Notes under the pieces: generated by a model
Databases searched by the model: none
What the model saw: the letters and a program-made list of their open reading frames with translations, nothing else
What the model was told of the DNA's origin: nothing
Part shown: piece by piece, positions 11,114 to 24,100 of the stretch
Position numbering within the stretch: position 1 is the first letter of the stretch
Layout: the number at the start of each line of letters is the position of its first letter
NCBI GenBank assembly: GCA_032191485.1
Contig: JAVDOI010000016.1
Location: 4,315,719 to 4,379,718 of the forward strand
Source: Leptoclinus maculatus
Taxonomy: Eukaryota > Chordata > Actinopteri > Perciformes > Stichaeidae
Reading direction: 5' to 3'
DNA: 64,000 bases
Position numbers and translations under genes: made by a program

Positions 11114-11414
11114 GGAGGAGGGGTGGTTGTGGGTGTGTATGGGGCTGTTTTCCATCTGATGAATGGACATAATCTAGTGTTTCCCATTAATTTCCTATGG
11201 CGGTCACTTTTGACCAGGAACACCATGGGTGTTACAAAGTTGACTAAACCACTAAAAATTCAATGAAAGTGGTGATCAGCAATTTGATATGTTCAAATGC
11301 CTAGTGTGGAGGATATCATGAGGCCTTGAGGTAATCGGATGTAAAACACAATATTTATGATTGATTGAAGTTGTAAATCGGTCAGATTTGACCCGAACAC
11401 GACAGGAGGGTTAA

Positions 11415-13191
11415 ATGTGATTATGTGTGCATGAGCATGCTGGGCTAAAACCTGGTTTTAGTTGTGTATAAAAATGCCTTATTGTTCAGATTGTAACTGG
11501 TATGACATTAAAATAATAGACATCAGGCAAACATCATGGAGGGGCCACAGAGGAAAAGAAGGATGCAGAGCAAAACAGGAAAAAGGTCAAATCAAGTCGG
11601 TTTTATTTAATATATATATCGCCCAATACCACAAATTTGCCTCAGGGGTCTTTACATTCTGTACAGCATACGACACCCTCTATCCTTTTCGACCCTCGAA
11701 GTTTGATAAAGCCACCTTATCAGCACTGGATAAGGAAGGCCATGAATTTTGTTATTTTTTGACATTTGAATGGGGATATTATTTATCCAAACTAACTTAT
11801 GTTATTTTGTTCCTGTTGGATAATCGCCCTTTTTAAAAAAAAAAAAAAAAAAAGGAGAGACATATTATTCACAAGTCAAAAAGTCATCAAATGTATGATC
11901 TCAAATGTATTCTATCCTTACTGTTACTGTTGGCCTGCTTTGACTGAGGGTTGTATCTCTGTGACATGCAAGAAACTGCAATACCCCTAAAAATAAAGAG
12001 ACTGGAAGCACTTAAAATTGCACTCAGGTGTATTTGCTTCTTGCCCTTTAAAGCTATGCTTTACTGTATGCTTTATAATGCCAAAGAATCAGTATTATAA
12101 CTCCCTGGTTTATATAAACACAACCTCAGCTAAAATGTGTATTTTGACTCGTAACATTCTTTTTGTGAAGTTATCTTTTGTATTTTTTTGTATCCGAGGT
12201 AGTATAATATCAAATGTCGTCATGCAGTTATTTTTACCATGTTATAGTCATTGTTATATGTTAATGTACTTGTCCTGACACATCACAAATAAAACAATAC
12301 ATACCATTATCAGTTGTCTTATATTTATTTCTCATTATTTCAAAAATATGTCCTTAGAATATTGCTTTTACACAAGCAGTGGTAATCAATACTTTATGAT
12401 TAGGTCTTCTGTGGCACATCCTGTATTATTTTACAGTAGCATTTATTTATTCAACCAGTGTTGTTGCTTATGTAAACAGACAAAAACACAAATTCATACT
12501 CATTCTCTAATCTCCTCTCTCAAAGAATAAATTATGTGAGCATGACGCCTAAAACAAGAGTTCACCTCACTGTAGATACTCTCAATAATAAAATGAAAAT
12601 GTATTCTGCTGATAGTATTGTCTACATCCACAAACACAGACTACTGTCTCTCCACGGTGGACATCAGAGAATTAACACCCACATTTTTTTCTTTAGTCGC
12701 TGACAGACTCTGTGGGCTCATACAGTTGTTGTTTCAGCCTGCTGTCAAAGTGTCATGAGAGTTGTTCTGTTATTCACCGTTATGAAGCGCGATAGATTGA
12801 CTCCAGATGTTGACTCAAAATGTTGATGGTGGTAGAATGTGAAAACACCAAAATCTCCCTCAGGTGTTCAAGTGGGACGAGGTATGGTGACTGAAGGCCA
12901 CAGAACTTTATTCACATAATTTTTAAAATAAAGTGTAGTGACCCTCTTGCTGACCCAGTGTCCAACATAGGCATTTTATTTCTCACATAAACATAGGACA
13001 AACACTTACTCTGTCATAATCCATTTCCTCAATATAGACTAAAGAAATCATAACATTAACATTCATTAAATATCGCACGGTCAATAACTGTTTCTCCCGT
13101 CTACTCAGCAACACCTGTATCAAGTGACCCTCCTGATTATATTAACCTGTGGCCTAATTGACAGCAGCACTACGCCCCCAAGTGGTGGGAG
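11415..13191 (+). other. 3' flank of copy 1 to the end of unit 1
   Basis: Probable 3' UTR and spacer. Around 11,590-11,705 is a stretch (TTTGCCTCAGGG...ACAGCATACGACA) that I recognise from memory as a common teleost interspersed repeat; it recurs at 21,655 and 32,356. Possible poly(A) signals are AATAAA at 11,992-11,997 and 12,288-12,293, both at the same place in other units. From 12,300 to 13,191 it is nearly identical to 22,360-23,251. No gene is seen. Confidence 0.55.
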
Positions 13192-15084
13192 GTTGTACAA
13201 AACAAAACAATAACAAAATGGCTCTTACAATTGCATTGGAAATGTAAACGCGCAGCAGTAGTCATTCTACTTCAAGAGTAGAGAGCTGTTCGAGGTCGAC
13301 AGCAGAGGAAGTGCGCTTCATGGTCCGTGTACGTTTTGATCGTCTGTTTTACCGTTCAGTCGAAAATACGGAAATACCATGGTTTTCTAGTTTTTCGTTT
13401 TAAACCAAAAACGAAAAAAACGAAATAAACATAGAACCAAAGTCAAATAACGAGCCAATTTTGGGTTTTGCAAATCCCTTTTTTGTTTTTGCCTTTAAAA
13501 AGAGACGCAAAGCTATGGAAGCCCCAAACATTTTTTTTTTAAATTTAACTAATTCAAGGTTTGGTTTTTGTTTTGCTGGCGGAAAAAAGTAAAAAAATAA
13601 AGAATAAATTAAATAAATGCACCAACACTTGCTGCATCCATCTGTAACCATGACACTGACCAGATGTTTCCAGTTTTCAATGAAGGTTGCCACCTCAGCC
13701 ACATCGTTTGATTCTTTCTTTTTTTTTACTTTTTTCCGCCAGCAAAAAAAACCTTTAATTCTATTATTATTTATTAATTTATTTTTGCTGCGAAAATGGG
13801 CTTCCATACAGAACACAACAGGTAACCCGGAAAAAAGAATATTTCAAAATAAAAGTCAAGGCAATAGAATGGCCGTATGCAATACAATCTTATATAGTCT
13901 ATGATGCAAGCACATACCAGGGTAACATTAGAAGAAAATACATGAATGAATAGAAATAAATAAACCTGGGCCGATGGGAATATGTTAGCAACAGGTGTTG
14001 ACTACATGCAGTTTAATATTAATTTATCCATGAACACAACAAGAATCAAGTTTTGGATTAATCGGTGCATTGTTTGATGAAATACAGTTCGTAATATAGT
14101 TTAATCAAAGTCATTTTTGTGTTCACAGAGTTGTTTCTGTTGGCACTGATATTCCAATGTAGGATACTGTTGCTTTACCATCTTTCTACCACTAGATAGC
14201 AGTATACCTGTATTTAAACCATGTGTCTTTGTTAATTATCTAGGTTATTGATACAGATGTATTTAATGCTGATTATTTAATCTGATATTTGATGTTTATG
14301 GTTAATTTGCAACCTAGTTGTATACATCATGTATTTACTTGTTATATTTGTGTCATTTAAGAACTAAACATACCTACATGGAAGAGTGAGGCCAAGATGA
14401 GAAGATATAATGTTGGTCAAATACTGTGGTCCAAATAAAATGACTTCAGTTTTATTGCCATTGGGATACAGAAAGTTTGACCCCCTAATCTCACAAAACA
14501 AGAGCAAAAACCAGATTAAGTGGTTCTCTTTTCTTCTTTGTTCCCATGTTACCTGTCTCGTGACCCCTCAGATTAATCTCTGGAGCTGTGAGGGGATGCA
14601 GACCATCAGACTGGAATTAGGTTCGGAACCAATGCCACAGACTACCAGCTCTTTAGCATGTTGGACACACCAGCATGGCACTGTCTCGTAAAATGAAGTT
14701 CCCATCCAATAACACTGGTCTGCAGAAGCAAGAAGCCTGCCCTCACGATGTGATGCTGCCCTCTCCTGTACATTTGCATATTTTAGTGACGTACCCATGT
14801 TGTCATTCATAAATCATTGATTAATTCTGAATGATGTTATGAGACACCTCTGTTTATCATGTATAACAGCAGCCCACTGAGTCCCACAGTGCCTCACTGT
14901 AGTCCCCTGTTAGGTAAAACTGGACGGGCCATCCTTTAGGTGCAGCTTACACTTTGTTAAAAAGCTACATCCAACATTTTTTTCCCTCACTGTTGAAGCA
15001 GCAACCACCGGCTTTCTGGGATCTTAACTTTTCAGGAATAACGGGGACATCTGCGGTGCACGATACTGACCTTCAACCAGCAAG
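13192..15084 (+). other. 5' flank of array unit 2
   Basis: Near-identical to 23,252-25,148, with only scattered differences in about 1.9 kb, and slightly less similar to unit 1. It contains a foldback element (13,516-13,806), the octamer (14,772-14,779) and the CRE-like TGACGTAC (14,787). The 5' UTR begins somewhere after 14,950. No gene is seen. Confidence 0.7.
13516..13806. mobile_element. Old foldback/MITE-like element, unit 2 copy
   Basis: Inverted ends TGGAAGCCCC and GGGCTTCCA flanked by TA, plus the inner GCTGGCGGAAAAAAG inverted pair. It occupies the same position as in units 1 and 3. A 138-codon minus-strand frame through it is a by-product of its A/T-rich arms. Confidence 0.6.
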
Positions 15085-18000
15085 ATGTGCAAGTTTATAT
15101 GTGCGGTTACAGCCAGAGTGTTATTTATCCTCGCCTCTCTGTTCAGCATCTGGAGGGTGACATTCTTTATCGGAGATCTCTACCGGCTCCTCGCTATCCT
15201 CTTGCTGCCGCTTGTCGTTGAAATGATAATAACTCTTACGATTCGAGAGGGACAAGATTATAAATGGTAAGACGAGGTGCATGCATGTAAGTGTTTGTAA
15301 CTTATATAACGTTCATGCTGAGGGTGCAACTTTACTGGAACGTACAGGATTTTTTTGTTTTGTGTAAAACTAATCTTAACAACCTGGGTTGAAGACATTT
15401 TCTATGCTGAATAGATTCAGAGAACAATGCATGGATATTTTAAGCTTTTGTCCTCTTCCCCGTTTTTATCCCTTCCCTCACAGCCCTAAGTTCTCTGCAT
15501 CCTGCTTGTCCCCCTGCTGCTATTGTTTAACCGGTCCTGGTTGGGACGGTGACGATGGGGTGGTACCCTTTAACATCCTCAAACATCCTCCATGTTTACA
15601 TTTCATCTGTAGGTATTAGTTGTTTGTTTTTTTCTTGAACATTCAATGACAGCAGATATTTTTATGTAACACACAATAATAATAAAAAACTGCAATCGGC
15701 TACAGTATGTAAGATTGTATAAGAGAAGCATCCATTAATTTCCTTTCCGATGCTCAGAGATGTCCAAAACATGTGTTTTGTTATCCTGTTTAGTTATTAC
15801 ACTTCCTGGTGTGTGACTTGTTAACACAAAATTGAGGTTTGATTTACATCTTTTTCCCCATGCGTCTTCATGAAGTTGTGTTGATGAAGGTCTTTTGTTT
15901 GTCTTGCAGGTTTTCTCCTCCTATCTTTCTGTTTCTCATCAGTATTATTCCCTCCATTTGGATCCTGGAGCTCGAGTACCAGGACTACAGAGGCACCAAA
16001 CGTTGGGTACTCCACGCCAGAAACAAAAATACATTGTGTTTAAAAAAACAAAACAGTTCTAATGCTTTCTAAACATGTAATCTAATGACAGATGTTAGTG
16101 GGTGTTGCTACAGTTTTATTCATTATCTACATTTGCTTTTAAACTTTTCATTTTTAACTGGGGAGAAAGTACTGTAAAAATCCTCTTTCAACGGTTTTCA
16201 GTGCAAACGGATCCGCTCCCCGGAGAAAGTGTGTGAGGTGAACGCCACCTGGAGTGACATCACCTTTGAAGACCTGAAGGTAAGAGTGGCAGACTGAAAG
16301 AATCATAGAACATCACTTGCCTCATAGGCTACTAGAACTACTCTATTTCATGATATACCTGCAAAGAACTGAAATGAAAAAGCGTGAGAAAGATGATCCT
16401 GTTTTTTTTTTATGATGTATTTCTTGGAAATCACTTACATTGCAGGCTGGTTCAGACTGGTTCAGACTGGTTCAGGCTGGTTCAGACTGGTTCAGACTGG
16501 TTCAGGCTGGTTCAGGCTGGTTCAGACTGGTTCAGGCTGGTTCAGACTGGTTCAGACTGGTTCAGACTGGTTCAAGTTCAGATTTCTCAAGAAATGGCTT
16601 ACTAATGTTCAACGTGGTTGAAGTAATAGTCTTCTTAAGAATGTTGCTGATTGTTCTGATAAAGAGCAGGGTTCTTGAAACGTCACTCATAATGACACAC
16701 TGTCTGCAGTGGGAGCTTCTTCTTTGCAGACTTTCAGGACTCAAACAAAAAACAATTCTTATCCCTCTTTTGCAGTCACTTGATTTTAGTTTTCCACAAG
16801 ATATTTAGGTGTTATTTTTTTTTGTACCTGATTGAAGATGATTGGTAAACGTATTGACTAATGATTTTAAAAGGATGCATTTTGCCTGTAATTTTCTGTA
16901 AAAACTGTCACAAATGTAAAATTTTAAACAAGACTTTCCTTTTTTACTCCAACTCTCCTCTTCAGTGGTAAAGAGCATAATCCTGTGTTTGTGTGAGGTG
17001 GTTATCTAAACCCTAAATCTGATGACAAGCCAGCACAGGGGTAATACGGGATCCTTGAAGAGAGTTACTCTCTTAGAAGTGGGGTTTTGGTCAGACTCCC
17101 CGATTGCCAGTTTGGAAGGAATGCAGAAGAGAAAAACATAAACATGAATAGATTTGAAAGATGCAGCCCCAGAGTTCAAACAATTCAGAAAGAATCCACC
17201 AGTGGGAGAAAGAACGGATCTTCCTACAAACACAGGCCTGGATTAGTTTTCTTGTGATTTAACATTAAAAAGCTATGAGTCATCTTTGCACTGGATTCAG
17301 TAAGGCAATTATGTAAAGTAGCAAGACTTGAGAGGTAACCAGGCTTTAAAAAAAGACTGAATATCACTAGAGTATAGGAATGATAAGAGACGGATTACCC
17401 TCAAAGCAGCATGTAGATGAAGAAAAGAAGACGTCCAAGAATTGATCCTTGAGGAACTTCACAGGTCAGAGGAACCAGAAATACACACAAAGAACTTGCA
17501 AAGTCATAAATAGGGAGAAAAACACTCTTAAATAGTGTATGTCAACAGTTCAATAGAAGCATTTAAATTAGGAACAACACAAATGTAACGTTCACTGATG
17601 TGACTGCAACAGTAGAGCCGTCTTTTTGCTTTGCTTCAGATGAAGAGACAGATCTGAGAATAAACCTGAGAATGCAAGATGTAGAGCAGCATTCAAAGTA
17701 AAACAGTTTACTTAGTCATTAGAAGGAGAGGACAGAGACTTTCTGCCATTAATAACAAACACAAGAGCCTGAAAATCTCTGTGGACAATAACCGTAAGAG
17801 GGGAGCATTAAAAATGTCTTCTATGAATAACAGATAGACCACCACCACACCCTGTAGTCCTGGACAATTAGAAAGCCTGAGGACACACCTCATGAAGCTG
17901 TCTGAATGCCTCAGCTCTTTACTGTGTTTCAATCAGAAAAACAAAGTCCACATTGTGCAACATAATGGAGTCATTAATGGACAATTCTGAAGTGATATTC

Positions 18001-21000
18001 TATATTTTTCTCTTTTTTCACAATGAATTCATGCTACCGACAAGCATTGTCCGTGTTGTCACGGCCTGATTTAGCTTATTTACCTGTGCTATTTTTAAAA
18101 GATGAAAGTATTTATTTGTGACCTATTTTTAAGGATTCACATCTTCAGTCAGAGTACTACTGATTACTGAGAGACAAACTAACACATTTTTAAGTTTTGG
18201 TCTTTTCATTGGATTTGTTGACAATAATATACAATGTCCCCAGCCTTTTTCTTTAAATAATGACTTTTTGGATTAGGACTCAACATCTATTGCAACAAGT
18301 ATTGGGTCCGTAAATAGAGTAAAAGGAGGAGGAAGAAATCTCTGCCTATTTTAGTTATAACAGGGATGTAAATCTAAAAGTCTACAATAATATCATAATA
18401 ATAATATAGAAACTGGCAGCATCACATGAGCTGAGAGCCAGCTTCATATTGAAGGATGCAAACCATTAAGTTTCTGACAGAGAAATAACTCTCAATCTCT
18501 TCTCCTTTTCAATCATTTTAACCAGTGGTATTCGACTGTCTGTTCCGAACATTGGAACCTGTATCTTTATCAGATCCTGCTCCTCATCCTCATCGTGGGG
18601 AAGTGGCTCCTCCCACGGGGAGGCGGAGTCACGCGTGAGGAGCTCTTGGAGCTTCTCCTAATTTTTGTTGGCACTGCAGCAGACATCCTCGAATTTACTA
18701 CTGAGACGCTGTCAGATGTCAAGTGGGTGTCTAATCATGCATTGCATATAAGTATGTTCACACACATATGTAAACAATAGACACATAGGGAACTTAAACA
18801 CTTGTAAGGCAATTTTACATAATCTGTGTCCCAAAATCATGACATTACATCAATGCAATAACTAGTATTAACACTATAGGGACTGACTTTGACTGTATTT
18901 TCTATGTGTCTTTTCCAGAGAGAGCAGTCTTCAGCTGGACTACATCATCTTAGCTGTATGGACTTGGAGCATGCTGCAGTTCCCCCTACATGTGACTGGT
19001 CAGTGTGTGTTTTTGTCTTAAACAAATAACTTTCCTGCTTATTAAGCAGTTACAGCCGTGCACTGCTGTACATGACCTCCTCTCAGTGTGGGACAATCCA
19101 AACAACGTGTTTAGTCAGCAGCGTCCAGGCCAGTGCTGTATGTAACAGTGAAAAACAGTTCAGCTCCTCTGTCTCCAGTTTTGTCAAATTATTAATCCAA
19201 AAATCAGTTTTCACTTCTCAAGCCATGGTAATGTCCCTAATTTCAGACTTCTTAAAAAAGACTTACCACAAAAATAAATCACTAACAAGAAGGGTGTATT
19301 TAAGGAGTTTGTATAAATGTTGACAGTCTTTAGGAGGAAATCCAGTCTCACTCGTCTGTTATATAAACAGCTTTGGACCGACAAAGTCTCCAGATCTGAA
19401 GTTAAGAAAAGAGGAATCAGCCATTATCAGGCAACGCCCAACTAGCAGATGTCTTTCGGCAACTTACTACGCTGAGCAGAGAAAAGGATGTAAACCCGCC
19501 TTCTCAAATCTGAGGGAAGAAAGGATAGTGTTTCATTAAAGAAAGAAAGAAAGAACATTATAACGTTACTTTGTTCTCGGAAAGGACAACCTCAGTAATA
19601 ATCTCAATTATTCATAAACCAACATTAAATATCTTACAAATGGATGTTGAGGTTCTTCATAGTGATACTTTCATGTGTAGCTTTACCATTATAATGCATT
19701 TAGAGCACTCAGAGCTTGAATGCAAAGTTTTCCTTCAGTTTGTGTTTGTGTCCGCTCTCATGGGTGTGTCTTTTTGTTAGTTAGTGCTGTCATGTCCAGT
19801 ATGTTTGCATGCAGACAGATGCAACATGTTCATCAGGGATGGAAGGAGTACTAAAATATTGTACTAAAGTTACTTTAAAGAAATTTACTAAAGGAAAAGT
19901 ATATTGTGTAAATATGTACTTAAAGGGATTGAAATGAACCAGAAAAGAAGAAAAAATCTAACAATTAAATAAAAATGTCAATATATATATATATATAGAT
20001 ATAAATACTATGACAGGAGCAACAAGCATCATCAAGCTACATAAATTAAATAATCAGACTTTTCTTATAGAAATAACAGTATAATAAACTAGAAACCATC
20101 AACACAGCCGCAATGCTAAATCAGGCCAGGGGCCTGAAGTGGGGAAGGGGGGCCATCTCTTCCTACGTCATGCATGCTTGCTCGGACCACAACCATCTTC
20201 GAACTCGGCATTCATTTTGATCTCAACTACAAACCTGTAAAGTTTAGAGTATGCATCTTGCACGGTTGTGACTCTAGCTCGTGACAAAGTCTGTCCACAG
20301 ACATTAACACATGGCAAAGTACTCAAAACCGCTTCTGTGATAGTTCCGCTACTTTGTCTCCTCAACCACATTCTGCCATGATGACAAACACACAGACTCA
20401 CAAAGTGATATCAATACCAGCCACACACTGTCTGCAGATTTGTAGTGAGCAATAAACAAGATAAACTCCACCCTTCACTCCTCAAATCCTCAAACAAAGG
20501 TCTCGACTGAATGAAGCTCTGCAGTCACATCAGCGATTATTGTCACTAACAGCAGAAAGTCACCTGCAGGATCCACCTTAAGCATGATAGCATTTAGCAT
20601 GTTTGCCAGATCATGCAGCATGCACTCGACATTGTGGGCGTGTTTGATTTTGGTCACTTAATGCGCCGCTGGTGTTTGATTGAATTGTTGTTCATGTTTT
20701 TAACTATTCACTAACCGCTAACCACTTTGTTAAAACAACTAAACAAAGAAATTGATGCAACAGACTGTTACTTTGACTCTGAGGTCCTGTTTTTTTTTTG
20801 TCTCCCCATTTTCTAAAAGTGGTGAACTCCAAACCAGACAATGAGGGTGAGCAGGAGGCCGGCGAGGTGTCCCTGTTGTCTAAGTACAGCACGGACATCT
20901 GGAGCATCGTGACGGCCTTGTTTATCCAAGACGGGCCTTTCCTGGTGGTCAGGCTCACCGTCATAACCTACTTCAAAGTCTTCCACCAAATGCTGGTGTT

Positions 21001-21112
21001 CTTCACCGTTAAGAACTTCCTGGTGATCATACTGAACTTGTACAGGTTACTTGTAATATGCCATGACTGGCGCAGTAGAGCCAGTCGGGGCAGCGCCGTC
21101 CCATGTGTTTGA
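15085..21112 (+). CDS. tmem26: Transmembrane protein 26-like, tandem copy 2
   Basis: Coding exons: 15,085-15,266, 15,910-16,006, 16,202-16,279, 18,526-18,722, 18,919-18,998, 20,820-21,112, giving 927 nt and 308 codons. The hallmarks YKW-FSPPIF, GGGVTREEL, FVGTAADILEF, WTWSMLQFPL and IQDGPFLVVRL are intact. Exon 3 is 78 nt instead of 90 and its loop differs from every other copy (CKRIRSPEKVCEVNATW...), with one sequon, NAT at residue 107. The loop end of exon 2 is EYQDYRGTKRW. The usual exon 4 acceptor is mutated (CCAG to CAAT), so exon 4 must begin at the CAG 12 nt downstream; frame is kept. The exon 4 donor is AA|GTGGGT. Intron 3 holds a 13-copy 10-bp minisatellite. Likely poly(A) signal at 22,034-22,039. 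Function of the family is unknown. Confidence 0.88.
16445..16573 (+). repeat. 10-bp minisatellite in intron 3 of copy 2
   Basis: Thirteen units of GACTGGTTCA or GGCTGGTTCA in tandem. The same site has one unit in copy 1 (near 3,736), six in copy 3 and none in copies 4 and 5. It is open in several frames because the unit lacks stop codons; it is not coding. Confidence 0.95.
19087..19137 (+). other. Candidate 51-nt cassette exon in intron 5, copy 2
   Basis: Same segment as in copy 1: CTCAG before, GTATGT after. It is in frame with exons 5 and 6 and has no stop. The donor is a weaker match than the GTAAGT of copies 1, 4 and 5. Confidence 0.3.
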
Positions 21113-24100
21113 AGAGTCGCCTCACGGGGGAATCAGGGAGACGGAGAGATGTTGCACTTGTACAGTTACTTCAGACTGGTAAGAACTGCAATTGGAGCAG
21201 GAAGAGAAGGAAATGCTTGCTTTCTGTTTTCTTCTCACAATGTATTTAACTCTCTGGGATCATGGTGTTGTGAATAATTAACGTTGTTGAGAGCAGAAGA
21301 CTGTGAACAATCATTTTCTTAGACTTGAAAGGGGATAAAGTTGCCAAGTTGTCATAACGCCCTTGACTGCTCAGCATCTGACTTCACAGCTCATACTTAA
21401 CCTCAGTGACATTTCAGTCCCTCTGGAGCAAACCTCGGTCAGCTCAGTTAAAACACCACCATGTATTCAGTGCTTAAATGTGACTATGTGTGCATGAGCG
21501 TACTGGTCTAAAACCTGGTTTTAGTTGTGTATGAAAAGGCCTTGTTGTTCAGATTATAACTGGTAGACATTAAAATAATAGACATCAGGCCAACATCATG
21601 GAGGGGCCACAGAGGAAAAGAAGGGAGCAGAGCAAAACAGGAAAAAGGTCAAATCAAGTCAGTTTTATTTACTATATACAGTATATCGCCCATTAGCACA
21701 AATTTGCCTCAGGGGGCTTTACAATCTGTACAGCATACGACACTCGCTATCCTTTCGACCCTCGAAGTTTGATAAAGCCACCTTATCAGCGCTGGATAAG
21801 GAAGGCCATGAATTTTGTTATTTTTTTAATGGGGATATTATTTTGCCAAACTAACTTATTTTATTTTGTTCATCTTGGATAATAGCCCTTTTTTAAAAAG
21901 AAAATGTCATTCACAAGTCAAAAAGTCATAAAATGTATGATCTCAAATGTATTCTATCCTTACTGTTACTGTTGGCCTGCTTTGACTGAGGGTTGTATCT
22001 CTGTGACATGCAAGAAACTGCAATACCCCTAAAAATAAAGAGACTGGACGCACTTAAAATTGCACTCAGGTGATCAACTCAGTATGAGTTGTATTTGCTT
22101 CTTGCCCTTTAAAGCTATTCTTTACTGTATGCCTTATAATGCCAAAGAATCAGTATTATAACTCCCTGGTTTATATAAACACAACCTCAGCTAAAATATG
22201 TATTGACTTGTAACATATATTTTGTCAAGTTATCTTTTGTATTTATTTCTCCCAGAGATAGTATAATATCAAATGTCTTCATGCAGTTATTTTTACCATG
22301 TTATAGTCATTGTTATATGTTAATGTACTTGTCCTGACACATCACAAATAAAACAATACATACCATTATCAGTTGTCTTATATTTATTTCTCATTATTTC
22401 AAAAATATGTCCTTAGAATATTGCTTTTACACAAGCAGTGCTAATCAATACTTTATGATTAGGTCTTCTGTGGCACATCCTGTATTATTTTACAGTAGCA
22501 TTTATTTATTCAACCAGTGTTGTTGCTTATGTAAACAGACAAAAACACAAATTCATACTCATTCTCTAATCTCCTCTCTCAAAGAATAAATTATGTGAGC
22601 ATGACGCCTAAAACAAGAGTTCACCTCACTGTAGATACTCTCAATAATAAAATGAAAATGTATTCTGCTGATAGTATTGTCTACATCCACAAACACAGAC
22701 TACTGTCTCTCCACGGTGGACATCAGAGAATTAACACCCACATTTTTTTCTTTAGTCGCTGACAGACTCTGTGGGCTCATACAGTTGTTGTTTCAGCCTG
22801 CTGTCAAAGTGTCATGAGAGTTGTTCTGTTATTCACCGTTATGAAGCGCGATAGATTGACTCCAGATGTTGACTCAAAATGTTGATGGTGGTAGAATGTG
22901 AAAACACCAAAATCTCCCTCAGGTGTTCAAGTGGGACGAGGTATGGTGACTGAAGGCCACAACACTTTATTCACATAATTTTTAAAATAAAGTGTAGTGA
23001 CCCTGTTGCTGACCCAGTGTCCAACATAGGCATTTTATTTCTCACATAAACATAGGACAAACACTTACTCTGTCATAATCCATTTCCTCAATATAGACTA
23101 AAGAAATCATAACATTAACATTCATTAAATATCGCACGGTCAATAACTGTTAGCTCCCGTCTACTCAGCAACACCTGTATCAAGTGACCCTCCTGATTAT
23201 ATTAACCTGTGGCCTAATTGACAGCAGCACTACGCCCCCAAGTGGTGGGAGGTTGTACAAAACAAAACAATGACAAAATGGCTCTTACAATTGCATTGGA
23301 AATGTAAACGCGCAGCAGTAGTCATTCTACTTCAAGAGTAGAGAGCTGTTCGAGGTCGACAGCAGAGGAAGTGCGCTTCATGGTCCGTGTACGTTTTGAT
23401 CGTCTGTTTTACCGTTCAGTCGAAAATACGGAAATACCATGGTTTTCTAGTTTTTCGTTTTAAACCAAAAACGAAAAAAACGAAATAAACATAGAACCAA
23501 AGTCAAATAACGAGCCAATTTTGGGTTTTGCAAATCCCTTTTTTGTTTTTGCCTTTAAAAAGAGACGCAAAGCTATGGAAGCCCCAAACTTTTTTTTTTT
23601 AAATTTAACTAATTCAAGGTTTGGTTTTTGTTTTGCTGGCGGAAAAAAGTAAAAAAATAAAGAATAAATTAAATAAATGCACCAACACTTGCTGCATCCA
23701 TCTGTAACCATGACACTGACCAGATGTTTCCAGTTTTCAATGAAGGTTGCCACCTCAGCCACATCGTTTGATTCTTTCTTTTTTTTTACTTTTTTCCGCC
23801 AGCAAAAAAAACCTTTAATTCTATTATTATTTATTAATTTATTTTTGCTGCGAAAATGGGCTTCCATACAGAACACAACAGGTAACCCGGAAAAAAGAAT
23901 ATTTCAAAATAAAAGTCAAGGCAATAGAATGACCGTATGCAATAAATTCTTATATAGTCTATGATGCAAGCACATACCAGGGTAACATTAGAAGAAAATA
24001 CATGAATGAATAGAAATAAATAAACCTGGGCCGATGGGAATATGTTAGCAACAGGTGTTGACTACATGCAGTTTAATATTAATTTATCCATGAACACAAC

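Larger units (their letters stand above)
9981..11410 (-). mobile_element. piggyBac element, defective
   Basis: The ends CCCTCCTGTCATGTTCG and CGAACACGACAGGAGGG are inverted repeats, flanked on both sides by TTAA (9977-9980, 11,411-11,414), the invariant piggyBac target. The empty site is seen in unit 2 (TGCTTAAATGTGA near 21,474), so insertion followed the duplication. The element is 1,430 bp and holds an N-terminal transposase fragment on the minus strand and a long TG repeat. GGTCAAATTTGACC near 10,026 forms a subterminal palindrome. Confidence 0.9.

Noticed and set aside
11005..11266. Poly-Cys/Val and poly-His/Thr reading frames on both strands
   Set aside because: They are translations of the (TG)n microsatellite.
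11462..11836. 124-codon frame after the piggyBac element
   Set aside because: It passes through the common teleost interspersed repeat in the 3' flank and is interrupted in other units.
13400..13816. 138-codon minus-strand frame, repeated at 23,460-23,876
   Set aside because: It runs through the A/T-rich foldback element and flank, is broken in unit 1 and absent in units 4 and 5, and shows no domain.
16445..16573. Possible CRISPR-like repeat array
   Set aside because: Units are 10 bp and directly adjacent without spacers, in an intron of a vertebrate gene.
16384..16808. Reading frames with repeated WFRLVQTGSD-type peptide
   Set aside because: The 10-bp minisatellite has no stop in several frames; it lies in intron 3 and its copy number varies freely between paralogs.
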